From: an uncultured Bacteriovoracaceae bacterium
GTDB lineage: Bacteria; Bdellovibrionota; Bacteriovoracia; Bacteriovoracales; Bacteriovoracaceae
Length of the DNA stretch: 64,000 nucleotides
Assembly: GCA_950054155.1 (NCBI GenBank)
Contig: CATLOT010000016.1
Span: 1-64,000, forward strand
Reading direction: 5' to 3'
Position 1 is the first letter of the stretch. Each line of letters begins with the position of its first letter. A model generated the notes under the pieces. It worked only from the letters and a program-made list of their open reading frames with translations. It ran no database searches and had not been told where the DNA came from. A program made the position numbers and the translations under genes. Below, piece by piece: positions 10,274 to 18,566 of the stretch.

Positions 10274-11316
10274 AATCAGCTCTTTGTTTTTTACTTATGG
10301 CGATAGGCCTTAGCTCCTGCCTAACAAAGCCCTATCAAGTATACTGGCTTCACTTAGAGGGCGCTCCACCGCGCTTTCTTTTCGATCAATGGAGCACACC
10401 TCTTACACCTAGTGGCGATAAAGCCTCTTTTGATTTTGAAGGAGAAACCTTATACATCCCGAAGACCTTTTTTCATCAGGAGAAGACCAGCCCAATCCTC
10501 CGTCATATGAATATCATTCGTAGCATTCAAACCAGTAGTCCCCACCTCAAGGAAGCAAGAGAAGAGTGGTTCACACCGCTTAAAGAAGTTGACCTGCCAA
10601 TTACCCTTTCTGCTCAGTCTGAGAAACTTGGTCTTATTTACAAGCGAATGCTTGAAGGATCTATTGGAGGTCTTACCCTTAATGAACCTTCACAAAAGTC
10701 TCTTCATCTCATCAAATCGCGCTGGGCTAAGAAGTCTCCTCACCCCCTCCCCGCCTCTTTACACACTCTCTTTGCTTCGTGGCTAAATTCCTCATCAAAG
10801 GGGATCAACCTGGCGGTAATCAATCATTATCAAGACCTCTTCTTTGAAAATCTAACGCAGTTAGATTCACAAAATAAGGCGCTTATCCTGCGCTTTTATG
10901 AAGACCTCCTTACAGGACTTGAAATTTTTGTCTCCGTGCTTAAGGAGCAAGGGCTTTTTAAGAGAAGTGTTATTTTACTTACATCAGACCGTAATCGGAT
11001 TGTTGTGGAAAATGGGAAAATGGCGCTCACGTGGGAGGGAATCCCTCTCTCTATTATTTCAGGTGCTCTCAAAGGACCTTATGTCCTGGGTAATATCCGA
11101 AGAACGCATCCTAAGTATGAGAAAACCTTTCCTGGAACATGGGGTGTAGGACTTAATGATTGGAATCCAAAAAATGTCCATGATTTCATCATCGATTTAA
11201 AGAGCCCCACAAAGTATATTGATCTCAAAGAAAAGAGAGCCTCTCAAAATCCTTGGTATCATCTTTCACCATTTCAAAACCTTGGCCCTAAACTCAAATG
11301 GGGTCAGCTATTTTAA
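10270..11316 (+). CDS. Lipoprotein, divergent DUF1501/DUF1552-like
   Basis: 348 residues with a lipoprotein signal (GLSSC). No clear family match, but its outline follows DUF1501 proteins, which belong to the alkaline-phosphatase/sulfatase fold: an early HLEGAPPRFLFDQW (compare the GG-P-H-D-hydrophobic-D opening) and a later LKEQGLFKRSVILLTSDRNR (compare the L-E-G-hydrophobic-hydrophobic-DT-hydrophobic-V strand). Metal-binding residues of the active families are not obvious. It is translationally coupled to the CxxCH gene before it and lies 12 bases before an RND exporter gene. Confidence 0.4.
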   Translation: MKSALCFLLMAIGLSSCLTKPYQVYWLHLEGAPPRFLFDQWSTPLTPSGDKASFDFEGETLYIPKTFFHQEKTSPILRHMNIIRSIQTSSPHLKEAREEWFTPLKEVDLPITLSAQSEKLGLIYKRMLEGSIGGLTLNEPSQKSLHLIKSRWAKKSPHPLPASLHTLFASWLNSSSKGINLAVINHYQDLFFENLTQLDSQNKALILRFYEDLLTGLEIFVSVLKEQGLFKRSVILLTSDRNRIVVENGKMALTWEGIPLSIISGALKGPYVLGNIRRTHPKYEKTFPGTWGVGLNDWNPKNVHDFIIDLKSPTKYIDLKEKRASQNPWYHLSPFQNLGPKLKWGQLF

Positions 11317-11328
11317 AAGGGCTACCTT

Positions 11329-13707
11329 ATGACGGCAGATTTTAAAGAGAAATTATCCGAGTACCCCTTAGCGAATAAGTTTGCCAACTTTATCGTTCTC
11401 TCACCCTATAAGGCCCTTAGTGTTTTCATCATCAGTTTTCTTATCCTCCTCCCCGGCATTCTTTCCATTGAAAGTATGTGGTCTCCTCGCGTTTGGTTTG
11501 ACCCAGACCATCAAGAGATTCAAAAGCTCAATCGCTTTGAGCAACAATTTGGAAGTGACACCTTTATTAGTATTGGCATTCACAACCCTAAGGGTATTTT
11601 TGATAAATCCACTCTTAAAACAATCGAAGGCATCACTGAAGAGTTGTGGCTCATTCCCGATGTGACTCGAGTGGAGTCACTTACCAACTACAATATGATT
11701 AGGGCTGAGGGTGATGATATCCTCATTAATCCCTTTTATTCCCCTGATTCGGACTACAATAACGGCGCCCTTGAGAAACTTAAAAAGGAGGCTCTTAATG
11801 ATGATGTTCTTCCCGACTTCTTTATCAGTAAAGACGCCACTTACTCTATTCTCTACGCCTACCTAAAGCCAAGCTTTGACGGTAAAGAGCCTAGTTATAG
11901 TAGAACAGTAGATGAAGCGCGAAGAATTAAGGAAAAATTTGAAAAGGAAGACCTTGAACTTTATCTAATTGGCCCTGCAGCGGGAAATGATGCCTTTAGA
12001 GAAGTAAGTGCTAGTGATAATAAAAGACTCATTCCCTTCATGTTCTTCTTTATTATCCTCATGCTCTTTCTTCAGTTTAGAAGCTTTACTACAATTGCCC
12101 TTGCCATGACTCTCGTGGGTGGTACCGTTGGTGTCACTTTTGGTCTCCTTGGTCATATTGGCATAATCTTTAATAGTCTGCTTGCCGCAATACCAGGGGT
12201 GCTCCTTGCGATTTGTATTGCAGATAGTGTTCATATTTTTACAAGCTACTTCCACTTTAGAAAAATGAATCACTCATCTCAAGATGCGACTCATCTTTCC
12301 CTGGTCAAAAACTTTCAACCGACATTTCTCACAAGTCTTTCTACTGCCATAAGCTTTCTCACTATTACCCACAGTGATATTGCTCCTATTCGAGACCTTG
12401 GTCTCCTCAGTGGTTTTGGAACGATGATGGCCTGGTTCTACACTTACCTTATCCTGGGTCCAGTACTAAGCCTTCTCAGTCCTCTCCTTGATAAATATCC
12501 CCCTAAGAGCTTTGAATTTAACAAGCTCTTTAAGGGAGAGAAAAAGAGATCAAGTTCTATTTTAATGGCAAAGATGATTCACCAGTTTCGCTGGCCAATC
12601 ATCATCACCTTTATTCTCTTAAGTATTTCAAGCGTCATGATAGCCATTCAAAATGAAGTCAACTCTGACCCCATGAAGTATTTTCATGAGTCTGTAGTTA
12701 TAAGAAAAGCCTATGATTTTACCGGCACCAAGCTTGATGGGTTGAGGGGAATTGAACTTGTTGTGGACTCTGGAAGTGCAGAAGGGATCAAAGATCCTAA
12801 GTTCTTAAGAGATCTTGATGCCTATATGAATTGGATGACGAAGGAACCAGAGATTAGCGGAGTGCGCTCAGTTCGTGAAATTATAAAAAAGATGCATCAA
12901 ACCCTCAAAGAAGGAAGAAGTGAGGAATATCGAATTCCTGACTCTAAAGCACAAGTGGGCCAACTCCTCTTTCTCTACACAATGGGGCTTCCCCAAGGAA
13001 TGGATCTTAATAATCAATTCACCCTTGATAACCGCAGATTAAGAATCAAAATTTCTTGGGATATTGAAACATCTAAAGAAAGTGAAGAAAAAACTCAATA
13101 TATCCTCGATAAGGCCAAAGATTTTAATATCAATGTGGAGACGGGTGGTAACGCTCCGATCTACCTTTCCATCAATCAAAAAGTGGTAAGCACCTTCTTC
13201 AGTTCTATGGCCATGGCGCTAGGCTTTGTGAGTTTTCTTCTTCTAATTGTTTATAGAGATCCCTTTATCAGTCTTCTTGCCATGTTCCCCAATGTCATCC
13301 CTATTCTCTTTGGTGGCGCTCTTATGCAACTTCTCGGTAAGCCCATCGACATTGGGACGAGTATTGTAAGTACGGTCTGTCTAGGAATAGCTGTTGATGA
13401 CACGATTCATTTTGTAAGCTCTTACAAGCAATACCGCTCTCATGGAATGAGTCCAATTGATGCCATTACTGAGACATTTCTTGTTACAGGTAAGGCGCTT
13501 GTGGTGACGACAAGTCTTTTGGTGGTTGGATTTGGGGCCTTTATCTTTGCCGACTTTGTCCCCAATAGAAATTTTGGCATGCTCTGTTCAATGATTCTTG
13601 CCTTGGCGCTTCTTACGGACCTCCTCTTTCTCCCGGCCTTGCTGTTAACAATAGACAAAGAGAAAGAGGAAGAAACACTCTCTAGCGGATTGGAGGAGCG
13701 TACATAA
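11329..13707 (+). CDS. RND-superfamily exporter (MMPL family)
   Basis: 792 residues with the duplicated RND layout: one N-terminal helix, a periplasmic loop, six helices, a second loop and a final five or so helices. Both helix-4-type segments keep the acidic residue proposed for proton relay: LLAICIADSVHIF and CLGIAVDDTIHFV. The size fits MMPL/hydrophobe-exporter proteins rather than the roughly 1030-residue AcrB type. It is the last gene of a three-gene operon and ends 26 bases inside the convergent aapJ. Substrate unknown; lipid-like cargo is usual for the family. Confidence 0.85.
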   Translation: MTADFKEKLSEYPLANKFANFIVLSPYKALSVFIISFLILLPGILSIESMWSPRVWFDPDHQEIQKLNRFEQQFGSDTFISIGIHNPKGIFDKSTLKTIEGITEELWLIPDVTRVESLTNYNMIRAEGDDILINPFYSPDSDYNNGALEKLKKEALNDDVLPDFFISKDATYSILYAYLKPSFDGKEPSYSRTVDEARRIKEKFEKEDLELYLIGPAAGNDAFREVSASDNKRLIPFMFFFIILMLFLQFRSFTTIALAMTLVGGTVGVTFGLLGHIGIIFNSLLAAIPGVLLAICIADSVHIFTSYFHFRKMNHSSQDATHLSLVKNFQPTFLTSLSTAISFLTITHSDIAPIRDLGLLSGFGTMMAWFYTYLILGPVLSLLSPLLDKYPPKSFEFNKLFKGEKKRSSSILMAKMIHQFRWPIIITFILLSISSVMIAIQNEVNSDPMKYFHESVVIRKAYDFTGTKLDGLRGIELVVDSGSAEGIKDPKFLRDLDAYMNWMTKEPEISGVRSVREIIKKMHQTLKEGRSEEYRIPDSKAQVGQLLFLYTMGLPQGMDLNNQFTLDNRRLRIKISWDIETSKESEEKTQYILDKAKDFNINVETGGNAPIYLSINQKVVSTFFSSMAMALGFVSFLLLIVYRDPFISLLAMFPNVIPILFGGALMQLLGKPIDIGTSIVSTVCLGIAVDDTIHFVSSYKQYRSHGMSPIDAITETFLVTGKALVVTTSLLVVGFGAFIFADFVPNRNFGMLCSMILALALLTDLLFLPALLLTIDKEKEEETLSSGLEERT

Positions 13708-14689
13708 GACCACCCTTAGTCCAAAGGGCATTCTGACCGCGCTCTAACTTTAAGGGACTCTCTTGACCGATATTACGCTCAAAGACCTCACCATAGTTAC
13801 CTACTAATTTGATGATATTGTAGGCCCACTCTTCTTTTAGACCAAGAGCTGCCCCATTTCCTTCTGTGACACCAAGAAGTCTTTTTACGTTAGGTACCTT
13901 ACTCTTTTTCTTGATCTCATCGACATTCTTTGAAGTAATACCAAACTCTTCAGCACTAATCATGGCAAAGACAGACCACTTCACGATATCAAACCATTGA
14001 TCGTCTCCATGAACGACAGCAGGACTGAGCGGCTCCTTTGAGATACTCTCTTCTAAAATAATATAATCCTCTGGATTCTTCGTTTTAGACCTCTCTGCCA
14101 CAAGCCCAGACTTATCATTAGTAAAAGCATCACAGCGTCCTTTAAAGAAAGCTTGTGTGACCTCATCATTGGATTCAAAAACAACTTGCTTCATCTTGAT
14201 GCGATTTGCTCTAAAGTAATCGGCAAGATTGAGCTCACTTGTCGTTCCTTGTTGAGTACAAATTGTCGCACCATTGAGATCTTTAATTTTTGAAACCTTA
14301 TCTTTCTTTCTAACGAGAAATCCTTGGCCATCATAGAATGTTGTTGGAGCGAAATTAAGTCCAAGAGATGTATCTCTCGTGAGTGTCCATGTCGTTACCC
14401 GGCTGAGGATATCGATTTCCCCCGATTGCAATGCCGTAAAACGGGCTTGCCCAGAAAGAGGAATAAACTTTACTTTTTTGGGATCCCCGAAAACAGCAGC
14501 GGCTACGGCCCGACAAATATCAACCTCAAGTCCAGACCAATTACCTTTAGAGTCAGCTGACGAAAAGCCAACGACACCCATCGTTGTTCCACAATTAAGA
14601 GAACCTCTTTTTTTTACTTTCTCTAAAATACCTGCACCAAAGGACTGAGTACTAAGAAGTATGAATGTGATAAAAAGAATTCCTTTCAT
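13682..14689 (-). CDS. aapJ: General L-amino acid-binding periplasmic protein AapJ
   Basis: 335 residues with signal peptide (cleavage near SFG-AGI). It has the SBP family 3 opening KVKKRGSLNCGTTMGVVGFS, followed by GLEVDICRAVAAAVFGD and IDILSRVTTWTLTRD, a pattern specific to AapJ/BztA. It delivers amino acids to the AapQMP transporter. It sits 15 bases downstream of the FMN reductase gene, so it may be transcribed with that gene instead of with aapQMP. Its 3' end overlaps the convergent RND gene by 26 bases. Confidence 0.92.
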   Translation of the reverse strand: MKGILFITFILLSTQSFGAGILEKVKKRGSLNCGTTMGVVGFSSADSKGNWSGLEVDICRAVAAAVFGDPKKVKFIPLSGQARFTALQSGEIDILSRVTTWTLTRDTSLGLNFAPTTFYDGQGFLVRKKDKVSKIKDLNGATICTQQGTTSELNLADYFRANRIKMKQVVFESNDEVTQAFFKGRCDAFTNDKSGLVAERSKTKNPEDYIILEESISKEPLSPAVVHGDDQWFDIVKWSVFAMISAEEFGITSKNVDEIKKKSKVPNVKRLLGVTEGNGAALGLKEEWAYNIIKLVGNYGEVFERNIGQESPLKLERGQNALWTKGGLMYAPPIR

Positions 14690-14704
14690 TGAGAGTTCCT
14701 CCCC

Positions 14705-15214
14705 TTACGGTAAAACTGCTGAGAGTTTCTTAAGTTGGTTTAAAATTGTTTGCGCTGATTCTGGATTGAGTTCTTTTTGATAGTTAGTGATGATCGCTCT
14801 AGGAAGAACAAGTCCTCCTAAGTGCTCAAGCTGAGATCTCATCGTTTGCGTCACCTTTTGACCACCACCGCCAGAATGTGTTGCAACGACGCAGGGCTTG
14901 TTATTAAAAGAAGCCCGCCAGTCCTCATTACCAGAGCGGCTAATCCAAGCAATAGCATTTGAAACAATGGGAGGAGTACTTCCATTATACTCTGGAGCGA
15001 TGAGGATAATTCCCTTCGCCGCATGGAACTCTCGCGTTAGGGTAAGAGCATTTTCAGGAATCCCCTTTTCCTCGATACTTGGGGTATAAACAGGAAGCTC
15101 ATAATCTTCAAGACAGATTAATTTAGATTCCATTTCTAAGCCACTGGCCGTCTCTTCTAGGCTTTGGGCCAACTTAAGATTATTTCCGCGCGTTGCAGAT
15201 ACAATAAGATGCAT
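14705..15214 (-). CDS. NADPH-dependent FMN reductase family flavoprotein
   Basis: 169 residues of flavodoxin-like fold. Typical marks are the N-terminal ATRGNNLKLAQ phosphate-binding loop, PEYNGSTPPIVSNAIAW (the family's P-EYN-S-P motif) and the GGGGQ loop. Enzymes of this family reduce FMN, quinones or azo compounds with NAD(P)H. Its ribosome site lies within a 21-bp palindrome, and an XRE regulator lies upstream on the same strand. The specific substrate cannot be read from sequence. Confidence 0.85.
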   Translation of the reverse strand: MHLIVSATRGNNLKLAQSLEETASGLEMESKLICLEDYELPVYTPSIEEKGIPENALTLTREFHAAKGIILIAPEYNGSTPPIVSNAIAWISRSGNEDWRASFNNKPCVVATHSGGGGQKVTQTMRSQLEHLGGLVLPRAIITNYQKELNPESAQTILNQLKKLSAVLP

Positions 15215-15225
15215 AACAAAACTCT

Positions 15226-15246
15226 CCTTTTAATTGAATTAAAAGG
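15226..15246 (-). promoter_or_regulatory. 21-bp palindrome covering the FMN reductase ribosome site
   Basis: Perfect inverted repeat with 10-base arms, CCTTTTAATT-G-AATTAAAAGG. Read on the minus strand, its final AAAAGG runs into AGAG and supplies the Shine-Dalgarno sequence about 11 bases before the ATG. It could act as an operator for the adjacent XRE protein, or as an RNA hairpin masking the ribosome site. Confidence 0.55.
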
Positions 15247-15278
15247 ATAAGCGATAGAAAGGATGCTGAAAAGGCTAC

Positions 15279-15575
15279 CTAAGGATTGTCTGGCTTTGTC
15301 TCATCTAAGTGATTAAGAACTGTTTGCTCAAAATCTTTGACCATGGCCTGCACGAGCTCATCTTGAGGAATTAAAAGCACGCGCTGTAAATCGTTAAGGG
15401 CCTTTAAAGGAATGGCGCAAATTCCACGCTCAACGTTTGAGACAAATTGACCATTCTTATAACCAAGCAGATTAGATAGCTCTACTTGGCTAATCTTTCG
15501 GGGGTGCTGTAAACGATACTTCTTTAGAGTTTTGGCAATATTTTCAAATGATCTATTTTTAGCTTTCATATCCAA
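15279..15575 (-). CDS. XRE-family helix-turn-helix regulator
   Basis: 98 residues. The helix-turn-helix is plain: ISQVELSNLLGYKNGQFVSN followed by VERGICAIP (about residues 28-57), the standard XRE pattern. No ligand domain is present; the C-terminal 40 residues are a short helical tail. It lies 64 bases upstream of the FMN reductase gene on the same strand, with a palindrome between them that is a candidate binding site. Confidence 0.85.
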   Translation of the reverse strand: MDMKAKNRSFENIAKTLKKYRLQHPRKISQVELSNLLGYKNGQFVSNVERGICAIPLKALNDLQRVLLIPQDELVQAMVKDFEQTVLNHLDETKPDNP

Positions 15576-15631
15576 AGAGTAATCTTAGGCATAATTTCCA
15601 GCAAGAGCATTCGTTAAGACGAGTAGACTGT

Positions 15632-16702
15632 CTAACTTAAAGTATTATTAAGCCGACGCTTAAGTTCCGCCTTGAATTTAATGTCATGGAACTTTGTTGT
15701 TTGCCCATGAACTTTCTTGGGATCATGGCCTTCCATGAGGTCAAAGAGTTTCCCAAGATGAGAAAGGCTCGCAACTTTTGGGTCCTTTCCAAAAACACCC
15801 GGACCATCGACAAATTGATGCCCTTCACTCTCACTTGGCAGCCAAATGGGAGTTCCCGTCGATAAGCACTCAATAGCATGAGTTGGAAAACCGTGAACTT
15901 GAAAGGAGAGATAACCTCTACAAGCAGCTAAAAGTGGTGCAAGTTCTCCGCTACAGCGCTCACCATAGAAAGTCCCTTCAGGTTCTCTCTCTTTGAGGTT
16001 CGTGAGATGATCGTCAAAACCAACAAACTTATATTTAAGATCTGAAGTTCGTAAGTTTTGAACAAGTAAGCTAGCCTGCTCTTCATCTAAGCTAGAAGCT
16101 TCAATACAAAAGAAGTCTTTTGGAAAAGCTTTCCTTGTTGCCTCAGGAAAAAGAGGAAAGTCTGTTGCTTTAAAATAGGGACTCATAACGGAGACGCGAG
16201 AGTGGCGTTCAGACCAGAACTCTTTTTGCTCCTCATTGAGAACCCAAAGCTCATCCGCTTGGCCCATTTTTTTGATGGCCCAATTTTCCAAGTAACTTCT
16301 AAAAATCTTCTCTCTAAAGTACTTAGGCTTTCTGGCATTAAAGATATTTTCAACAAGGTAAGTGATTTGCTTACTCTTTTCACATTTCTCAATTCCTTGA
16401 GAAAAGCCACTTGAAATATTGATAATAAGATCGAAGGAGCAAGGAATATTAAGATTGCGACAAGCACCAGGAATAAGCATTCCCTTCTTCCAAAACTGAT
16501 CGCCAAAGGGTCTCTCCTCAGTCACCATATTGCTGAGATAGGTCGACTGAATTCTTCTTTGCTCGATTGGTCCTAGAATCTTTCCAGCGTGGTGGATAAT
16601 ACTATAGACCTCAGCCTCATCAAACACTTCGAGGACACTTTCAATAATAGAAATGGTTGGCGTTCTTGCCACGAGGGCATCACAGGTAACTGCTACTTTC
16701 AC
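15632..16702 (-). CDS. Glycosyltransferase (GT4-like)
   Basis: 356 residues. The N-terminus (MKVAVTCDALVARTP) and the middle ITYLVENIFNARKPKYFRE fit a GT-B fold. The C-terminal half has the nucleotide-sugar site pattern of GT4 enzymes: LAACRGYLSFQVHGFPTHAIE, then LSTGTPIWLPS, where an acidic residue after CLSTGTP is usual. The start overlaps the stop of the SDR gene upstream by one base, so a shared role in surface polysaccharide synthesis is likely. Acceptor and sugar unknown. Confidence 0.75.
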   Translation of the reverse strand: MKVAVTCDALVARTPTISIIESVLEVFDEAEVYSIIHHAGKILGPIEQRRIQSTYLSNMVTEERPFGDQFWKKGMLIPGACRNLNIPCSFDLIINISSGFSQGIEKCEKSKQITYLVENIFNARKPKYFREKIFRSYLENWAIKKMGQADELWVLNEEQKEFWSERHSRVSVMSPYFKATDFPLFPEATRKAFPKDFFCIEASSLDEEQASLLVQNLRTSDLKYKFVGFDDHLTNLKEREPEGTFYGERCSGELAPLLAACRGYLSFQVHGFPTHAIECLSTGTPIWLPSESEGHQFVDGPGVFGKDPKVASLSHLGKLFDLMEGHDPKKVHGQTTKFHDIKFKAELKRRLNNTLS

Positions 16703-17676
16703 TATTTTAAACTTTTGAAATATTCAGCGGTCCTTTTTAGACCTTCTTCAAATCCCACCTTAGGCTTAAAATCACTGATTGTCATAAGTTTATGCATATC
16801 AGGACGCCTCTTCTTAGGATCATCTTCTGGCAATGGATGATAAGTGATCTTAGATTCTGAGCCTAGAGTCTTGATTATAAATTCTGCAGCCTCTTTAATC
16901 GTGTACTCATCAGGGTTCCCGCAATTAAAGGGGGTATGAACCTCTGAGAACATAACGTTATGAATGGCATCAACAAGATCTGTTACAAAACAAAAGCTTC
17001 GTGTCTGACTCCCGTCTCCATAGATCGTAATATCTTCGTTATTCATGGCCTGGTTGATGAAGTTAGGAATAACTCGCCCATCATTAGGTCTCATTCTTGG
17101 GCCATAAGTATTAAAGATACGAATGATCCTTGTATCAACATTAAACTGGCGATGGTAAGTCATCGTCAGAGACTCTGCGAATCTCTTTGACTCGTCATAA
17201 GGTGAACGAATACCAATGGGATTAACACTTCCTACATACTCCTCCACTTGAGGGTGAATCTCAGGATCACCATAGACTTCAGAGGTAGAAGCTTCGAGAA
17301 AGCGGGCCTGCTTCTCCTTTGCCAGCTCAAGAAGATGCCAAGTTCCCATAGAATTCACTTTCATAATTTCAAGCGGAATGACCTTAAAATCGATAGGTGA
17401 AGCGGGTGAGGCCAAGGAGAAAATAAAATCAATATCAATTCCTTCAAAATTAGGAAGTCCTTCAGCGACATCACACTCATGAAATTCAAAGTTCTCATAC
17501 TTTGAGAGGAGCTCAATATTAGAGCGAGAACCAGTGATGAAATTATCTAAGCCGATAACTTTAGCACCAAGATTGAGGTAAAACTCAGAAAGTGTTGAGG
17601 GAACAAAGCCCGCAGCACCTGCGACTAGAATAGTTTTTCCTTCTAATGTTTCTGGAAGAATGACTTTTTGAGGCAT
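16702..17676 (-). CDS. NAD-dependent epimerase, UDP-glucuronate decarboxylase (Uxs)-like
   Basis: 324 residues of extended SDR fold. It follows the UDP-xylose synthase pattern: FSLASPASPIDF, STSEVYGDPEIHPQ, SVNPIGIRSPYDESKR (catalytic Tyr and Lys), IFNTYGPRMRPNDGR and GDGSQTRSFCFV. The family oxidises and decarboxylates UDP-glucuronate to UDP-xylose. Two departures stand out: the Rossmann loop reads GAAGFVP where the third Gly is normally present, and SPYDESK stands where Uxs has CYDEGK. Coupled to a glycosyltransferase gene downstream. Confidence 0.8.
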   Translation of the reverse strand: MPQKVILPETLEGKTILVAGAAGFVPSTLSEFYLNLGAKVIGLDNFITGSRSNIELLSKYENFEFHECDVAEGLPNFEGIDIDFIFSLASPASPIDFKVIPLEIMKVNSMGTWHLLELAKEKQARFLEASTSEVYGDPEIHPQVEEYVGSVNPIGIRSPYDESKRFAESLTMTYHRQFNVDTRIIRIFNTYGPRMRPNDGRVIPNFINQAMNNEDITIYGDGSQTRSFCFVTDLVDAIHNVMFSEVHTPFNCGNPDEYTIKEAAEFIIKTLGSESKITYHPLPEDDPKKRRPDMHKLMTISDFKPKVGFEEGLKRTAEYFKSLK

Positions 17677-17684
17677 CTCGACTC

Positions 17685-18566
17685 CTAATACCTTTTAAGT
17701 TGAAGCACTGTACTTCCCACAAGTAAGAGGAATCCTCCGAGAAGCTGTAAAGGTGCAAGTGTTGCTTCTAAGAATATCCAATTTACAGCGATGGCGCAAA
17801 AGGGAAAGAACATTTCTGCTAGAGCACAAAGCCTTGCGCTGAGTCTTTTTAAGCCTAAATAATAAAGCCCCATTCCCATGAAACCAGAGATTAAAACCAT
17901 AAAACTTATTTTAGACCAAGTGCTAAGCTCGGTTATCAATGGGGCTTCCTCACTTAAGACAGCTGGTATCAAAAAGAGCAGCCCAAAGAAAAAGCGTCCT
18001 CCCATGAGCTCAACTTCAGAATAGCCCTGATCACTGAGGCGCTTTCCAAATACAGTACTTGCTCCCCAACCTCCAACAGCGACAAAAGTGAGGAAATAAC
18101 CAAGAAGGGCCTGACCGCCATTAAAGAATTGATTCCATCCTTTTATGACATCCTCATAACTAATAAGGAGTCCCCCAATTAAACAAAGAATGGCCCAACC
18201 AATAAACTCCCTTTTAAGTGGCTCTCCTAAAACTTTATTCGCTAACAAGATCGCAATCAGAGGCTGAAACTTCTGTAATAAAATTACAAGACTGGGATTG
18301 AGAAGACCAAAAGCTTTGGTAAAGGAGAGAGTTGCCAGTGCAGAGCCTAAACCTCCAATAAGAATGAAGCTAATCAGATCCCTCTTTCCAATATTGAGAA
18401 GGCGCTTTTGATGGCGCCATAAGAATGGAAATAAGGCCAGCACCAGGATAAGGTGCTCGGCAAAAACCAGCTTTGTCGCGCTTAGTCCGCCATAAATAAG
18501 GGGATAGCGGATCAGGGTATCTAAGGCCCATAGTAGAGAAGCACTAAAGACAAAGAATAAACCCAT
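17685..18566 (-). CDS. EamA/DMT-family permease
   Basis: 293 residues with about ten hydrophobic helices in two halves, each carrying an EamA-type pattern (the first half with FTKAFGLLNPSLVILLQKFQPL, the second with YYLGLKRLSARLCALAEMFF). Such proteins move metabolites or drugs across the inner membrane; the substrate cannot be read. Its start codon overlaps the trmFO stop (TAATG on the minus strand), giving translational coupling. Confidence 0.85.
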   Translation of the reverse strand: MGLFFVFSASLLWALDTLIRYPLIYGGLSATKLVFAEHLILVLALFPFLWRHQKRLLNIGKRDLISFILIGGLGSALATLSFTKAFGLLNPSLVILLQKFQPLIAILLANKVLGEPLKREFIGWAILCLIGGLLISYEDVIKGWNQFFNGGQALLGYFLTFVAVGGWGASTVFGKRLSDQGYSEVELMGGRFFFGLLFLIPAVLSEEAPLITELSTWSKISFMVLISGFMGMGLYYLGLKRLSARLCALAEMFFPFCAIAVNWIFLEATLAPLQLLGGFLLLVGSTVLQLKRY

